In this document: positions 7,187 through 15,154 of the stretch, piece after piece
Layout of the letters: every line of letters starts with the position of its first letter
Numbering within the stretch: the stretch's first letter is position 1
Assembly: GCA_017623055.1 (NCBI GenBank)
Contig: JAGAPX010000005.1
Span: forward strand, 41,139 to 105,138
Length of the DNA stretch: 64,000 nucleotides
DNA from: Phascolarctobacterium sp.
GTDB lineage: Bacteria > Bacillota > Negativicutes > Acidaminococcales > Acidaminococcaceae
Direction: 5' to 3'
Translations under genes and position numbers: made by a program
Notes under the pieces: generated by a model
The model's database searches: none
What the model saw: only the letters and a program-made list of their open reading frames with translations
What the model was told of the DNA's origin: nothing

Positions 7187-7381
7187 TTAAATCAATCCTT
7201 CTAACTTGTAATGAAGTAATCTTGCAAGCATTCTCAAGCTGGTAGGTTTTTCACAAGGCTCTAATGGAATATAACCAACATCGCCTTTTTTAATTTGATG
7301 TGTCAACCAACATCTATCAGCAACAAGCGCTTTGCAATTATTGCAAGTACGTTTCTGCCTTTTATCTAACTCTTTCATCAT
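7187..7381 (-). CDS. small cysteine-containing phage protein
   Basis: A 64-residue protein with CNNCKALVADRCW and EPCEKP, a possible zinc site, then a helical tail. Its ATG overlaps the stop of the upstream gene (ATGA). Unassigned. Confidence 0.5.
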   Translation of the reverse strand: MMKELDKRQKRTCNNCKALVADRCWLTHQIKKGDVGYIPLEPCEKPTSLRMLARLLHYKLEGLI

Positions 7382-7560
7382 AGCTTACCACCCAAATACT
7401 TAGTCATAAGTGATACTACTTTTGACGATAAACCTTGATAATTTTCGTTGTTGTTAAGGTCGATATAGGTATAAGGAGCGTCAATCTTAGCCCATACAAT
7501 ACCAAGCTCTCTGCGATTTAATTTTTTACTCCATTTTTTAGAGCGAATTCTTTTAGTCAT
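7378..7560 (-). CDS. small basic phage protein
   Basis: A 60-residue protein beginning MTKRIRSKKWSKKLNRREL, strongly basic at the N-terminus. It is coupled at both ends by four-base ATGA overlaps with its neighbours. Unassigned. Confidence 0.5.
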   Translation of the reverse strand: MTKRIRSKKWSKKLNRRELGIVWAKIDAPYTYIDLNNNENYQGLSSKVVSLMTKYLGGKL

Positions 7561-7952
7561 GAAAACTCCTCCTTATCGTATATATTTCCGATTACTTCCC
7601 ATTGAACATTGAAAAAGCTCGTAAATGCTTGAAAGCGTTTTACCCCATTTAGACAAGTTTCTTCCACGCCAAAAGCTCCGTCTTTGAATACCACGGGTAA
7701 TGGGAAAGGATTTCCGAAGCGATAAACACCTTGTACGATATCGCCCTCAAAAATATCTTGACCGTTTATGTCAACAAGACCAGTCCATTGACCAACGGTT
7801 TCCGGTCTTACCGCATACGCAAACGGCATATCGCCTTTGTTGCTGATGTACGTTCCTGCTTTGATACCGTTGTAAATGTCTTTGGGTAAGATGGATAAAT
7901 TGCCTGTTACCCAACGCACGAGAGTCTTTCCTCTAAATTTTATCTCACGCAT
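7557..7952 (-). CDS. YopX family protein
   Basis: A 131-residue protein starting MREIKFRGKTL. This ATG follows GGAGTG; an upstream in-frame extension has no ribosome binding site. It shows the YopX signature pattern GQWTGLVDINGQDIFEGDIV and later WEVIGNIYDK. YopX proteins are widespread in Firmicute phages and their role is unknown. Confidence 0.85.
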   Translation of the reverse strand: MREIKFRGKTLVRWVTGNLSILPKDIYNGIKAGTYISNKGDMPFAYAVRPETVGQWTGLVDINGQDIFEGDIVQGVYRFGNPFPLPVVFKDGAFGVEETCLNGVKRFQAFTSFFNVQWEVIGNIYDKEEFS

Positions 7953-7962
7953 TTTATCACTC

Positions 7963-8178
7963 CTATTTTGGTGGCATTTTGTAAATTTCTTGACCTGCAG
8001 CATAAGCAGCATAAATTTCGGAAAATATTTCTACTCTGCGAGGAAGTTCTTTGTATTTTCCTAAAACTGCTCGGTGTCCATCGGGTAATGATATATAAAT
8101 ATTTTTGGTGTTTCCGGAGAGTTCGATTTCGGAACTCTCAATATCAAATTGTTCTCCGGATTGAGTGATTATTTTCAT
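7963..8178 (-). CDS. hypothetical phage protein
   Basis: A 71-residue protein (MKIITQSGEQFDIESSEIEL) with beta-rich N-terminal character. It has a ribosome binding site (AGGAGG) just upstream. No family is recognised. Confidence 0.5.
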   Translation of the reverse strand: MKIITQSGEQFDIESSEIELSGNTKNIYISLPDGHRAVLGKYKELPRRVEIFSEIYAAYAAGQEIYKMPPK

Positions 8179-8187
8179 TGATACCTC

Positions 8188-8715
8188 CTACGGCATTTGG
8201 CTAATGCTATCTACACGTTCGTATTGCGGTGAAATGTTGTATTGAACATTGTCCCTGCGGAATTCACATTCACCGGGCGCAGGATTTTCTCTGCTCGTGC
8301 CACATTGCAATCCTAATCGGTGGAAAGCGAGTCTGAATTGGCAGTCTTTTACACAATCACCTTGTGGGCATGACTGACATTCCAATAATGCAGCGTCGGC
8401 TAAAGTCAATAAATCTTCAAATGCAACAGTCACTTGACGTCGCTGATCGTCTCGGTCAACACGAAAATCATCATAGGAGTAAACTTTAATACCAGTATTT
8501 TTCGCTCTGCGAAGTACTTTTTCGAGTTCTTTGGAGTCAAGAGCATTTTGTCTCTCTTCGATAATGTTGTGCAGATAAGTACGGACGGTTTTAAACTTTC
8601 TTACCCATTCGGGGATAGTGGTGTTCTTGAGTAGTTCGTCCATCATCTGAACAGCTGCGGAAAGCCACATCAGTTGTTGAAGTTCTGGATATGCCATATA
8701 CGGTGCTTTCTTCAT
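8188..8715 (-). CDS. hypothetical phage protein (possibly DUF5651)
   Basis: A 175-residue, largely helical protein. A C-terminal third contains CQSCPQGDCVKDCQFR and later GECEFRRDN, probably a metal-binding cluster. It resembles the phage family I know as DUF5651, but this needs a profile search. It lies in the middle of the early operon. Confidence 0.5.
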   Translation of the reverse strand: MKKAPYMAYPELQQLMWLSAAVQMMDELLKNTTIPEWVRKFKTVRTYLHNIIEERQNALDSKELEKVLRRAKNTGIKVYSYDDFRVDRDDQRRQVTVAFEDLLTLADAALLECQSCPQGDCVKDCQFRLAFHRLGLQCGTSRENPAPGECEFRRDNVQYNISPQYERVDSISQMP

Positions 8716-8718
8716 ATC

Positions 8719-8850
8719 TCAACCTCCGTTGAATATTATGTAAAATAACATAAAGGGTAAAGCTACTACCAAAAAATACATTACGTAGGCTGCAATAGCC
8801 AAAATCATCATATAAATTGTTATGGTGGTTAAAGTGGTTGTACTTTTCAT
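8719..8850 (-). CDS. 43-residue membrane peptide
   Basis: A frame beginning MKSTTTLTTITIYMMILAIA, with two hydrophobic stretches. AGGTGA lies six bases before the ATG, and the TGA stop sits next to the following gene's leader. It is another of the operon's tiny membrane proteins. Confidence 0.5.
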   Translation of the reverse strand: MKSTTTLTTITIYMMILAIAAYVMYFLVVALPFMLFYIIFNGG

Positions 8851-8858
8851 ATCATCAC

Positions 8859-9146
8859 CTAAATATAATTTCTTCCGATGATGTTCATAAATTCTTCGTG
8901 TGAGTGTGTTTCCTCAAACTTAGCTTGACAAGCACGTTTCAATTCCAAGTCCTTTACACGTTTTGGGTCAAGGTGGACACTATCTTTATCAAGATTGTGG
9001 CACCGGTTGCATAAAGGTACTTTGAAACCGAATTTTTCCGAGATTTTTCTTAAAGCTGTACCAAAGAAAATATGGTGTTCAGCTTCTGCAAATCGTCCAC
9101 ACCAAAAACAATGTATATAATCATCGGTCAAAATTGATTTGCTCAT
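8859..9146 (-). CDS. HNH-like Cys/His-rich phage protein
   Basis: A 95-residue protein with CFWCGRF, AEHHIFFG and PLCNRCHN in order. This is the pattern of a small HNH-type or Ref/DUF968-like metal-dependent fold. It may be a recombination nuclease; the catalytic assignment is inference. Confidence 0.55.
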   Translation of the reverse strand: MSKSILTDDYIHCFWCGRFAEAEHHIFFGTALRKISEKFGFKVPLCNRCHNLDKDSVHLDPKRVKDLELKRACQAKFEETHSHEEFMNIIGRNYI

Positions 9147-9197
9147 ATTTCTCCTTCAAGAAAGTGGTACAGGAGTTTCCTGCACCACTTTTTGTTT

Positions 9198-10673
9198 TTA
9201 AGATAATGCTTCACTTAACGCCGCACTTTCATCTTTCCATGTTTGGTAGATTTGGTGAGTGCCGTCTAACAGACTTTTTTCAATTCCGGACGTTTCGTAG
9301 CCAAGCAGTTCAAGCCATTTGTACAAGGCTAATAGTTTCCCGTTGGGTTCGTATGAGGGGAATGTGGAATTGTGACGGTAATCGGTAGTTTCGATAAAAA
9401 GATAATCCTTACTGTCATCAAAAGAATAATAGACAAATTTAGCTAAATCATCATTTGCCAAAGAGTCCAATGCTCTATAGATATTGATGTTTCTATCACG
9501 AGAGTAAACACCTGCATCTTCGAGATTAAATAATTTTGCGATACTTGTTTTGTCACAATACATATAGCCAATAGCACTGAATGCAGTTCTGTACAAAAGA
9601 CCTTGCAATATAGTTTTTTCGTTTTTAGCGGTAACTTTTAAGGCTTCAATAAACTCCTTACGCATTTCGTATAGCAAAGCGGATTGTTCAAGAACAAAGT
9701 CCCATGCTTCTTTGATACGTTTTTCACGTTGAATTTGCTGTTCGGTTTTCTTGGGAGCTTTTTCAATATGCTTCTTTTTATAAATTCTGAAAGTGCCGTA
9801 AATACCAGGCTTGGTATAATAAAGCTTTTCGGAAGATGTTTCGGGAATATATTCTTTGGTTTTTTCCCATTTAGTCAAATCAATGACTTTGGTAACTTCT
9901 TCGTAATGACCACTCCAAATCTCATTGTCTTTAATTTCTTTAGCTTTGAGTTTTTTGAGAAGTTCTAATGCTTTAGGCAAATTTTTGTTGACAATCTGTT
10001 TTTGCAAGGCTTCTTTAAGTGCGTAATTAAAATCTGAAGTGCCAAGTTTTTCAAGCAGTTTATTTCTTTGTTTGATATCTTCGATTTTAGCCAGTTCGTC
10101 AAAATCAGTTAATGATAATTGGCGTTCAGCCGAGATTGTTTTTAATCTATTTTGGTCCAGCTCACACATCTTAATTCGTCTACGGACAGTAGTTGTTGAA
10201 AAGCCGGATTTACTTGCAATTTCTTCGATGCTAGTGCCGAAGTTTAACAACATTTGAAAACCTTGCGCTTGTTCATATACGGTTAAGTCGGAGCGTTGCA
10301 TATTTTCGAGCAACATTGTTGTTACTTGTTCTTCGGGTGTCATATCGACAATGACACAAGGTACAACTGTTAGTCCTGCAATCTTGGAAGCTCCCGTTCT
10401 TCTGTGGCCGATGATTATTGTATATCCATCTTCATACCACTTTGCATTTATCTTTTCTCTAAGTTCTTCTGACGGATTTTCGTTATATAATGCAGTGTAT
10501 TTTAACCATTCCTCTTGTGTCTGAGCGTGACCTTTTACAACGGTCAAATTCTGCAATACACCTTTTGCCTTAATACTGTCGGCAAGCTCGGTCAAATCAC
10601 CAAGCTCTTTGCGAGGGTTGTCGGGGTGAGGATATAAACAGTCTATTGGTAAATAAACTAAATTAGTTGTCAT
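9198..10673 (-). CDS. ParB/RepB-like DNA-binding protein
   Basis: A 491-residue protein starting MTTNLVYLP. This ATG has AAGGAG upstream; an in-frame TTG at 10697 is less likely. Residues 1-110 form the ParB N domain with PDNPRKELGDL and the GHRRTGA nucleotide-binding signature. A helix-turn-helix follows (IEEIASKSGFSTTTVRRRIK), then a long alpha-helical C-terminal region. It lies in the early region rather than beside a ParA gene, so partition is unlikely. A regulatory or replication role is more probable. Confidence 0.8.
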   Translation of the reverse strand: MTTNLVYLPIDCLYPHPDNPRKELGDLTELADSIKAKGVLQNLTVVKGHAQTQEEWLKYTALYNENPSEELREKINAKWYEDGYTIIIGHRRTGASKIAGLTVVPCVIVDMTPEEQVTTMLLENMQRSDLTVYEQAQGFQMLLNFGTSIEEIASKSGFSTTTVRRRIKMCELDQNRLKTISAERQLSLTDFDELAKIEDIKQRNKLLEKLGTSDFNYALKEALQKQIVNKNLPKALELLKKLKAKEIKDNEIWSGHYEEVTKVIDLTKWEKTKEYIPETSSEKLYYTKPGIYGTFRIYKKKHIEKAPKKTEQQIQREKRIKEAWDFVLEQSALLYEMRKEFIEALKVTAKNEKTILQGLLYRTAFSAIGYMYCDKTSIAKLFNLEDAGVYSRDRNINIYRALDSLANDDLAKFVYYSFDDSKDYLFIETTDYRHNSTFPSYEPNGKLLALYKWLELLGYETSGIEKSLLDGTHQIYQTWKDESAALSEALS

Positions 10674-10693
10674 AATTTCTCTGCTCCTTTCAA

Positions 10694-11551
10694 TCAAAAT
10701 AGTGTTAGTTGCGAGGTGGTTTCAGCTATCTTGATATCATTATTATCTAAAGGTGTTTCTATAATTGGTTCTTGAGGTTTGGTGAGTGGGGGAGACGTGC
10801 TTTTAAACAATAAATCCATTTGCGAAGCAAATCTCCTGCCTTGCCAAATGGGTGAATTGTAGAATGGTGTGTACCAAACATTAGGATTGTCGTGTGGGAG
10901 AAGTCCTCTTGCATCGAAGCTTGTTGATGGATTTGTCAAAGTGTTTTGAATGACAACGTAGCCAGGGCAACCCATCAGCGAAAGCTGAATGTAACACATC
11001 AGACCAGCGACCGTATCAATATCCTGCGCTACGAAAAGTACCGAGGTTTGAAAGTTTATGCCACGTTCTTTACATTCGTTTGCGTAGGCAATTAGTAAAG
11101 CGCCTGCACCGCAAGCTGGGTCATTAACAGATACCCAGCCTTGCTTTGCAATGCGTTCTTCGATGTTGTTATCAATGGTCATAGCGGACATTGCCCGGCA
11201 GACGGAGTAAGGAGTAAAGAATTGTCCTGCCCATTCGTTGCCAAGTCCAAGTGCCATAAAAAGCTCTCCCAAGAAATCTTGGTCGGGATATTCTTCCATG
11301 CTTTGAGCAACTTCTGCCAAAATTTCAGCAAAGGTGGTTAATTCTTGAACACTATATTTTGAGGCACACCGTTCATACATTTTTTCACGCTCTGCAGAGT
11401 GAGGATTTTGCAATACATTAGAAATGCTCACTGCTGCCATTGTGATAAAATCCTGCCATATATTCCAAAGGGAAAATCTGCCAGTCATACCATTAAGCAG
11501 TTTAACGATATGTGATTGGTGAGCATTTCGTGTTCTTATCACCTTTGCCAT
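10694..11551 (-). CDS. N-6 DNA methylase-like protein lacking a visible NPP(F/Y) motif
   Basis: This 285-residue protein has the N6_Mtase GQFFTP segment (residues 109-114) and the SAM-binding motif I DPACGAGA (144-151). Where motif IV (NPPF or NPPY) should follow, the sequence reads NTLTNPSTSFDA, with no NPP(F/Y). The last 60 residues are a low-complexity tail. It probably binds S-adenosylmethionine, but methylation of adenine is doubtful. It lies next to ParB in the early operon. Confidence 0.7.
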   Translation of the reverse strand: MAKVIRTRNAHQSHIVKLLNGMTGRFSLWNIWQDFITMAAVSISNVLQNPHSAEREKMYERCASKYSVQELTTFAEILAEVAQSMEEYPDQDFLGELFMALGLGNEWAGQFFTPYSVCRAMSAMTIDNNIEERIAKQGWVSVNDPACGAGALLIAYANECKERGINFQTSVLFVAQDIDTVAGLMCYIQLSLMGCPGYVVIQNTLTNPSTSFDARGLLPHDNPNVWYTPFYNSPIWQGRRFASQMDLLFKSTSPPLTKPQEPIIETPLDNNDIKIAETTSQLTLF

Positions 11552-11554
11552 TGC

Positions 11555-11998
11555 TTAGTCCTCTTCTTCGTAATCTTCAACAGGCTCCGCATCAACAGGG
11601 ATAATCTTAGCTTCAGCAGGAAGCATAAGTCTGCCGTTAGCTCTGTTCATAGTGACGTAACGGAAGAAATACTGTTGCCAATATCCGATAGCTTTCAACA
11701 ATGCAGCTTCGATTTTGGTACGCAAGGCTTTGCTCATTGTGATTCTGCCTTGCTCAACTCGCATTACAAGTTCGCCATTTTCCAACGTCCAAATAACACG
11801 TCCATCGAAAGCGTTCTTGCATTCCTTGCCGGAGTTTTCAACCAAGCTCATTTGCTCGAAGCGTTCAACCTTACCCCAAACGATAAACGTAATAGGGTAG
11901 TGTACTTTGTTGAGTTCACATTCGAGACCGTGGTCTTTGCAGATGTCTTCCAGTTTTTCAAACTGAGTGTTAAACAAAACTGCTTCTCTTTCGCTCAT
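11555..11998 (-). CDS. hypothetical phage protein
   Basis: A 147-residue protein with an acidic C-terminus (VEDYEEED). The beta-rich middle contains VIWTLENGELVMRVEQG. It lies between the resolvase and methylase-like genes. No family is recognised with confidence. Confidence 0.55.
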   Translation of the reverse strand: MSEREAVLFNTQFEKLEDICKDHGLECELNKVHYPITFIVWGKVERFEQMSLVENSGKECKNAFDGRVIWTLENGELVMRVEQGRITMSKALRTKIEAALLKAIGYWQQYFFRYVTMNRANGRLMLPAEAKIIPVDAEPVEDYEEED

Positions 11999-12001
11999 TT
12001 T

Positions 12002-12496
12002 TTAAACCTCCATTTTAGTTTCTATGTATGTTAGGCCTACTGCGTAAGCCGCCCATAAGTCTTTTTTAAAACCTTTAAAAAAGTCTGGTGCTTTAATTGT
12101 TCCTCGGCCGGTTCTAAAATCATGGGTACAGAAACGGTCAATAAGTGCTCTGCGTATTTCAGAGTCTCCGGCTCTTACACTATGGCAAATATGGGAAGCT
12201 TCTTCTTTTCGGTAAATCATTGTTGGGTCTTTACCAAGCTTTCTTTTTAAGACTTCGTAAAATCTACCAATCCATACCGCAGTGTCGAGAACATCTTTGC
12301 CGATAAGGTTTCCATAGCTTTGCAACATTTCGATTGCTGCATAATCAAATTCGTCAGTCTGCAGCTCTTTTATGAATTTGCGGACTTCTTCGTTCTCGGC
12401 CAACAGAGTATACAAAGGTACCAATGTTTCAACATCGATAATACAAAGAGCGCTTTTAGTATTGCCGGGGTCAATGGCTATTACTCTTTTTTTCAT
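12002..12496 (-). CDS. RuvC-like Holliday junction resolvase
   Basis: This protein of about 164 residues has an RNase H fold, with catalytic acids in IAIDPGNTKSAL (N-terminal Asp), AAIEML (Glu) and the C-terminal LWAAYAVGL segment following a KKD Asp. The start is set at MKKRVIAI, where ATGA overlaps the upstream DnaC-like stop and GGAG lies just before. It resolves branched DNA, a normal need in phage recombination and packaging. Confidence 0.8.
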   Translation of the reverse strand: MKKRVIAIDPGNTKSALCIIDVETLVPLYTLLAENEEVRKFIKELQTDEFDYAAIEMLQSYGNLIGKDVLDTAVWIGRFYEVLKRKLGKDPTMIYRKEEASHICHSVRAGDSEIRRALIDRFCTHDFRTGRGTIKAPDFFKGFKKDLWAAYAVGLTYIETKMEV

Positions 12497-13239
12497 TCTC
12501 TCAATCTCCAATTCGGTTTGCCGGTGAAGTCGAGACGATAACCTTTGCTTCGTTCGTAAATCCGAGAGCCAACGGCTTCGTCAATGTTCAACAGTTCCGA
12601 GAAATTAAACTCTGTGCTGATGATTGTCAGCTTGGTTGGGTCTAAGTAGCGTTCGTTCAAAATCTCAAAAGCTAAATTCACATCAGCTACCGTAGGTTGT
12701 TCTCCCTTGCCCATTTTGAACAGGTCGTCAACGTAAAGCACGCTGACTTTTGTTAGCGGTGACACGATGCTGTTATAAAAGTCGCAGTTGTTGACTGCAG
12801 CTTTGGCTCTCGGTGCGAAATTTCGCCACAAGACATAAAGCGTATCGTGTCCGTGGGCCAATAACGACGAGGCTACGGCGGTACAAAGATGTGTTTTTCC
12901 GCTACCTTTTGCGCCGACGGCTACGAACCAACCGTTTTGCTTGGCTATGTAATTTTCGGCAAGTGCTTTTGCGGTATGCTGCCATTCATCGACGGATTGC
13001 CAGTTGTCCAAGCGATAGAGTTTAATCATTTCACGAAGCCCGGAACGGTCAAGCATGCGTAGATTTTTGCGTATGCTTTTGCAGCTGCACTCCTGCATAT
13101 ACATTTCGCCAGTTGGTGAATATTTTTCGATAAAGCCGACATTCCCACATACAGGACAGTTATAGGCACTCAAAGGTTTTCGCAATGGGTTAAATATCTG
13201 TGTGTAAATTCCATTTACTGGTTCCTGTTGGTTTGTCAT
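12493..13239 (-). CDS. DnaC-like helicase loader
   Basis: In this 248-residue protein an N-terminal zinc knuckle (CPVCGNVGFI, then CSC) is followed by an AAA+ domain with Walker A GAKGSGKTH and Walker B LYVDDLF. A later RIYERSKG sensor/arginine region is visible. It loads the replicative helicase at the phage origin. GGAGG precedes the ATG. It overlaps the replication protein gene by 50 bases. Confidence 0.88.
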   Translation of the reverse strand: MTNQQEPVNGIYTQIFNPLRKPLSAYNCPVCGNVGFIEKYSPTGEMYMQECSCKSIRKNLRMLDRSGLREMIKLYRLDNWQSVDEWQHTAKALAENYIAKQNGWFVAVGAKGSGKTHLCTAVASSLLAHGHDTLYVLWRNFAPRAKAAVNNCDFYNSIVSPLTKVSVLYVDDLFKMGKGEQPTVADVNLAFEILNERYLDPTKLTIISTEFNFSELLNIDEAVGSRIYERSKGYRLDFTGKPNWRLRE

Positions 13240-13885
13240 TGCCTACACCTCCGTCCACTTCATCTTCCCACCGTTGCTGATTAAGCCACGTTGCAGGGTG
13301 AGGAATGTACTGACCGTTATCCCTTGTCCATTGGCTTCCGCACTTCTGCCGTCTTAATGCGGTCACAAGTGTTTCGAGTGTCACGGTCTTAATGACTTTC
13401 TCGAAAGCTCTCTTAGCGGCTCCTTTGCCAACCTTACGAGGGTACTCTTTCCAAAATTCTTCAAACTGCAATTCCCATTTTTTCAACGGGGGAGTATGAG
13501 GGGGGATATTTATATCTTCTTTATCATTTATCTTTTCTCTATTATCATTTATTGCTTTGTGGTTGCTTTCGTCTGCTTCCACTTTGCTTACGTTTGCTTC
13601 GCTCCTGCTTGGATTTGCTTTGTGGTTGCTTTCGTCTGCTTCCACTTTGCTTCGACTATTTTTGCCACCAATGGCGCCTGCCTCAGCTTTTGAGATACTG
13701 CTGTCAATGTTAGGTTTCACAAGTCTAAACATTGCGGTTGTTGCGCCAATAGTAGATGGTTCGTTGCCGTTTAATGCATAATCACATATTGCTAAAAGGA
13801 AGTCTGCCTGTTCTTCTTTGGTAGATAAAGCACAGGCAGCTTCAAAGTAGGAGCGATAGAAAGAAAATGCTTTTCTATCAGCCAT
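13190..13885 (-). CDS. phage replication protein (DUF6291-like N-terminus)
   Basis: A 231-residue protein. The N-terminus (FSFYRSYFEAACALSTKEEQ) matches the DUF6291 type seen in phage replisome proteins. The middle is a low-complexity linker carrying two copies of SKVEADESNHKA, and the C-terminus (FEEFWKEYPRKVGKGAAKRA, then HPATWLNQQRW) is the common Firmicute-phage replication-organizer tail. With the DnaC-like gene it forms an initiator/loader pair. Confidence 0.75.
   Translation of the reverse strand: MADRKAFSFYRSYFEAACALSTKEEQADFLLAICDYALNGNEPSTIGATTAMFRLVKPNIDSSISKAEAGAIGGKNSRSKVEADESNHKANPSRSEANVSKVEADESNHKAINDNREKINDKEDINIPPHTPPLKKWELQFEEFWKEYPRKVGKGAAKRAFEKVIKTVTLETLVTALRRQKCGSQWTRDNGQYIPHPATWLNQQRWEDEVDGGVGNDKPTGTSKWNLHTDI
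13551..13656 (-). repeat. in-frame duplication in the replication protein linker
   Basis: A roughly 36-bp sequence encoding SKVEADESNHKA is present twice, about 66 bp apart, inside the linker of the replication protein. Both copies stay in frame. It looks like a recent slippage duplication in a region tolerant of length change. Confidence 0.7.
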
Positions 13886-13898
13886 ACTTTAATCTCCT

Positions 13899-14324
13899 TT
13901 AAAACGGTATTTCTTCTTGGTTGTACGGTAAGGGTGTTCCGAAGCTGTCCATAGGTGACGGGTTGTTATTGGTAGGAGCAGGGGAAGCAGGAGAAGTTGC
14001 ACCGTCAGCCTTGCGTTCGATGAACTCAAAACTATTGGCGATAACTTCGCTTATCCAACGCTTAACGCCCTTGTTATCATCGTAGCTACGGATTTGTAGT
14101 CTACCCTCAGCCAACACTCGATGCCCTTTAGCAAGGCTATTTCCTGCGATTTCAGCAGGCTTTCCCCATATAATAATGGGGATAAAGTCAGCTTCCTTTT
14201 TGCCATCTTCACCACTAAATGGGCGGTCAACAGCAATGGTGAATTGACAAACTACTTTGCCGGACTGGGTATAACGCACTTCGGGGTCCTTGGTGAGCCT
14301 GCCCATTAAGACAATTTTATTCAT
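13899..14324 (-). CDS. ssb: single-stranded DNA-binding protein
   Basis: This 141-residue protein has an OB-fold from MNKIVLMGRLTKDPEVRYTQ to about residue 105, then a serine/proline/asparagine-rich linker and the acidic tail EEIPF that recruits partner proteins. It is a phage-encoded SSB in the recombination/replication module. The stop of the upstream gene overlaps the start by eight bases. Confidence 0.95.
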   Translation of the reverse strand: MNKIVLMGRLTKDPEVRYTQSGKVVCQFTIAVDRPFSGEDGKKEADFIPIIIWGKPAEIAGNSLAKGHRVLAEGRLQIRSYDDNKGVKRWISEVIANSFEFIERKADGATSPASPAPTNNNPSPMDSFGTPLPYNQEEIPF

Positions 14325-14616
14325 TGCTCGCCTCCGGCTTTTGACTAATCTGATCAGCTACACTTACAATATTTCTTACTTGCTTAACAGCTTCGAGAAC
14401 TTGCCCGTAATTATAAGAGCTGAGTTTGTCGTGTAAAGTCAAAAGCAGTTCTAAACTGGTTTGGTCACGAATAAGGTCTTCGTAATCGGGAAGGGGAATG
14501 CAAACTACATCTTCTTCGATGTTGTCAGTAATGGGGATTGCTTCTATTTTGAGATTTCCTTTTTCTTTGGCTTCTTTGAGAAGGGCTAATAATTTTTCGG
14601 GGATGGAATTAGTCAT
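14317..14616 (-). CDS. hypothetical phage protein
   Basis: A 99-residue helical protein. The start MTNSIPEKLL is chosen because AAAGGAGAA lies just before it; a longer in-frame version has no such site. It contains a C-terminal helix QVLEAVKQVRNIV. No family is recognised. Confidence 0.5.
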   Translation of the reverse strand: MTNSIPEKLLALLKEAKEKGNLKIEAIPITDNIEEDVVCIPLPDYEDLIRDQTSLELLLTLHDKLSSYNYGQVLEAVKQVRNIVSVADQISQKPEASNE

Positions 14617-15154
14617 GTTTTTTCTCCTTTCGTTCCCAGCTATCTTTAAAGCGGGCGATTTGTTCCGGGGTATCGGTTTCGATACCGTGTTCTTTTGCAA
14701 TATCAATGGCACCGTCAATGAGTTGAGCCATTTCTTTGGTGTCCATTTGGTGTGTTGATTTATAAACTAAATAGCATTTAAATACTTTTCCGTTTTCGGT
14801 ACGTTCATCAAAGCATTTGGTGTATGGATAAATGGTATTAACATCAACGGAAGCAGGTAGCTTGAAGCCGACGGTCAAGCCGTTTTCGTCTTTGGCCAGC
14901 GAGCCGTACTCAGTAACAAGGTGTCGCTTTACCAGTTCCTCACTCTCACCGAGTTTCCGGGCAATCTTGTTAATGAGTACATGGAGATATGCGTTTGCAC
15001 TTAAAGAACGTTTCTTGCGAAATTTTTTTATTTCAATTTCCAGTTCTGCATCTTTCAGCTCGTCGAATTGGTCTCTGAAATCTCCGTCGATTTCAAGCGT
15101 TATGCGTTGCTTCCGAGTAAGGCTAAGACTTAAATCAATAAGTTTACCCTTCAT
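14609..15154 (-). CDS. phage recombination-module protein of unknown family
   Basis: A 181-residue protein starting MKGKLIDLSLSLTRKQR. It contains KKRSLSANAYLHVLINKIA, a pattern common in phage proteins found next to SSB and recombinases and slightly reminiscent of NinB. The ATG overlaps the end of the upstream nuclease gene. The role is unproven. Confidence 0.5.
   Translation of the reverse strand: MKGKLIDLSLSLTRKQRITLEIDGDFRDQFDELKDAELEIEIKKFRKKRSLSANAYLHVLINKIARKLGESEELVKRHLVTEYGSLAKDENGLTVGFKLPASVDVNTIYPYTKCFDERTENGKVFKCYLVYKSTHQMDTKEMAQLIDGAIDIAKEHGIETDTPEQIARFKDSWERKEKKHD

Noticed and set aside
9198..10673. The large ParB protein as a plasmid-type partition protein binding the host parS sites.
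   Set aside because: There is no ParA partner in the visible prophage, and it sits in the early DNA-metabolism operon.
10273..10697. The longer ParB start at a TTG at 10697.
   Set aside because: The ATG at 10673 has a good ribosome binding site and matches the usual ParB N-terminus.
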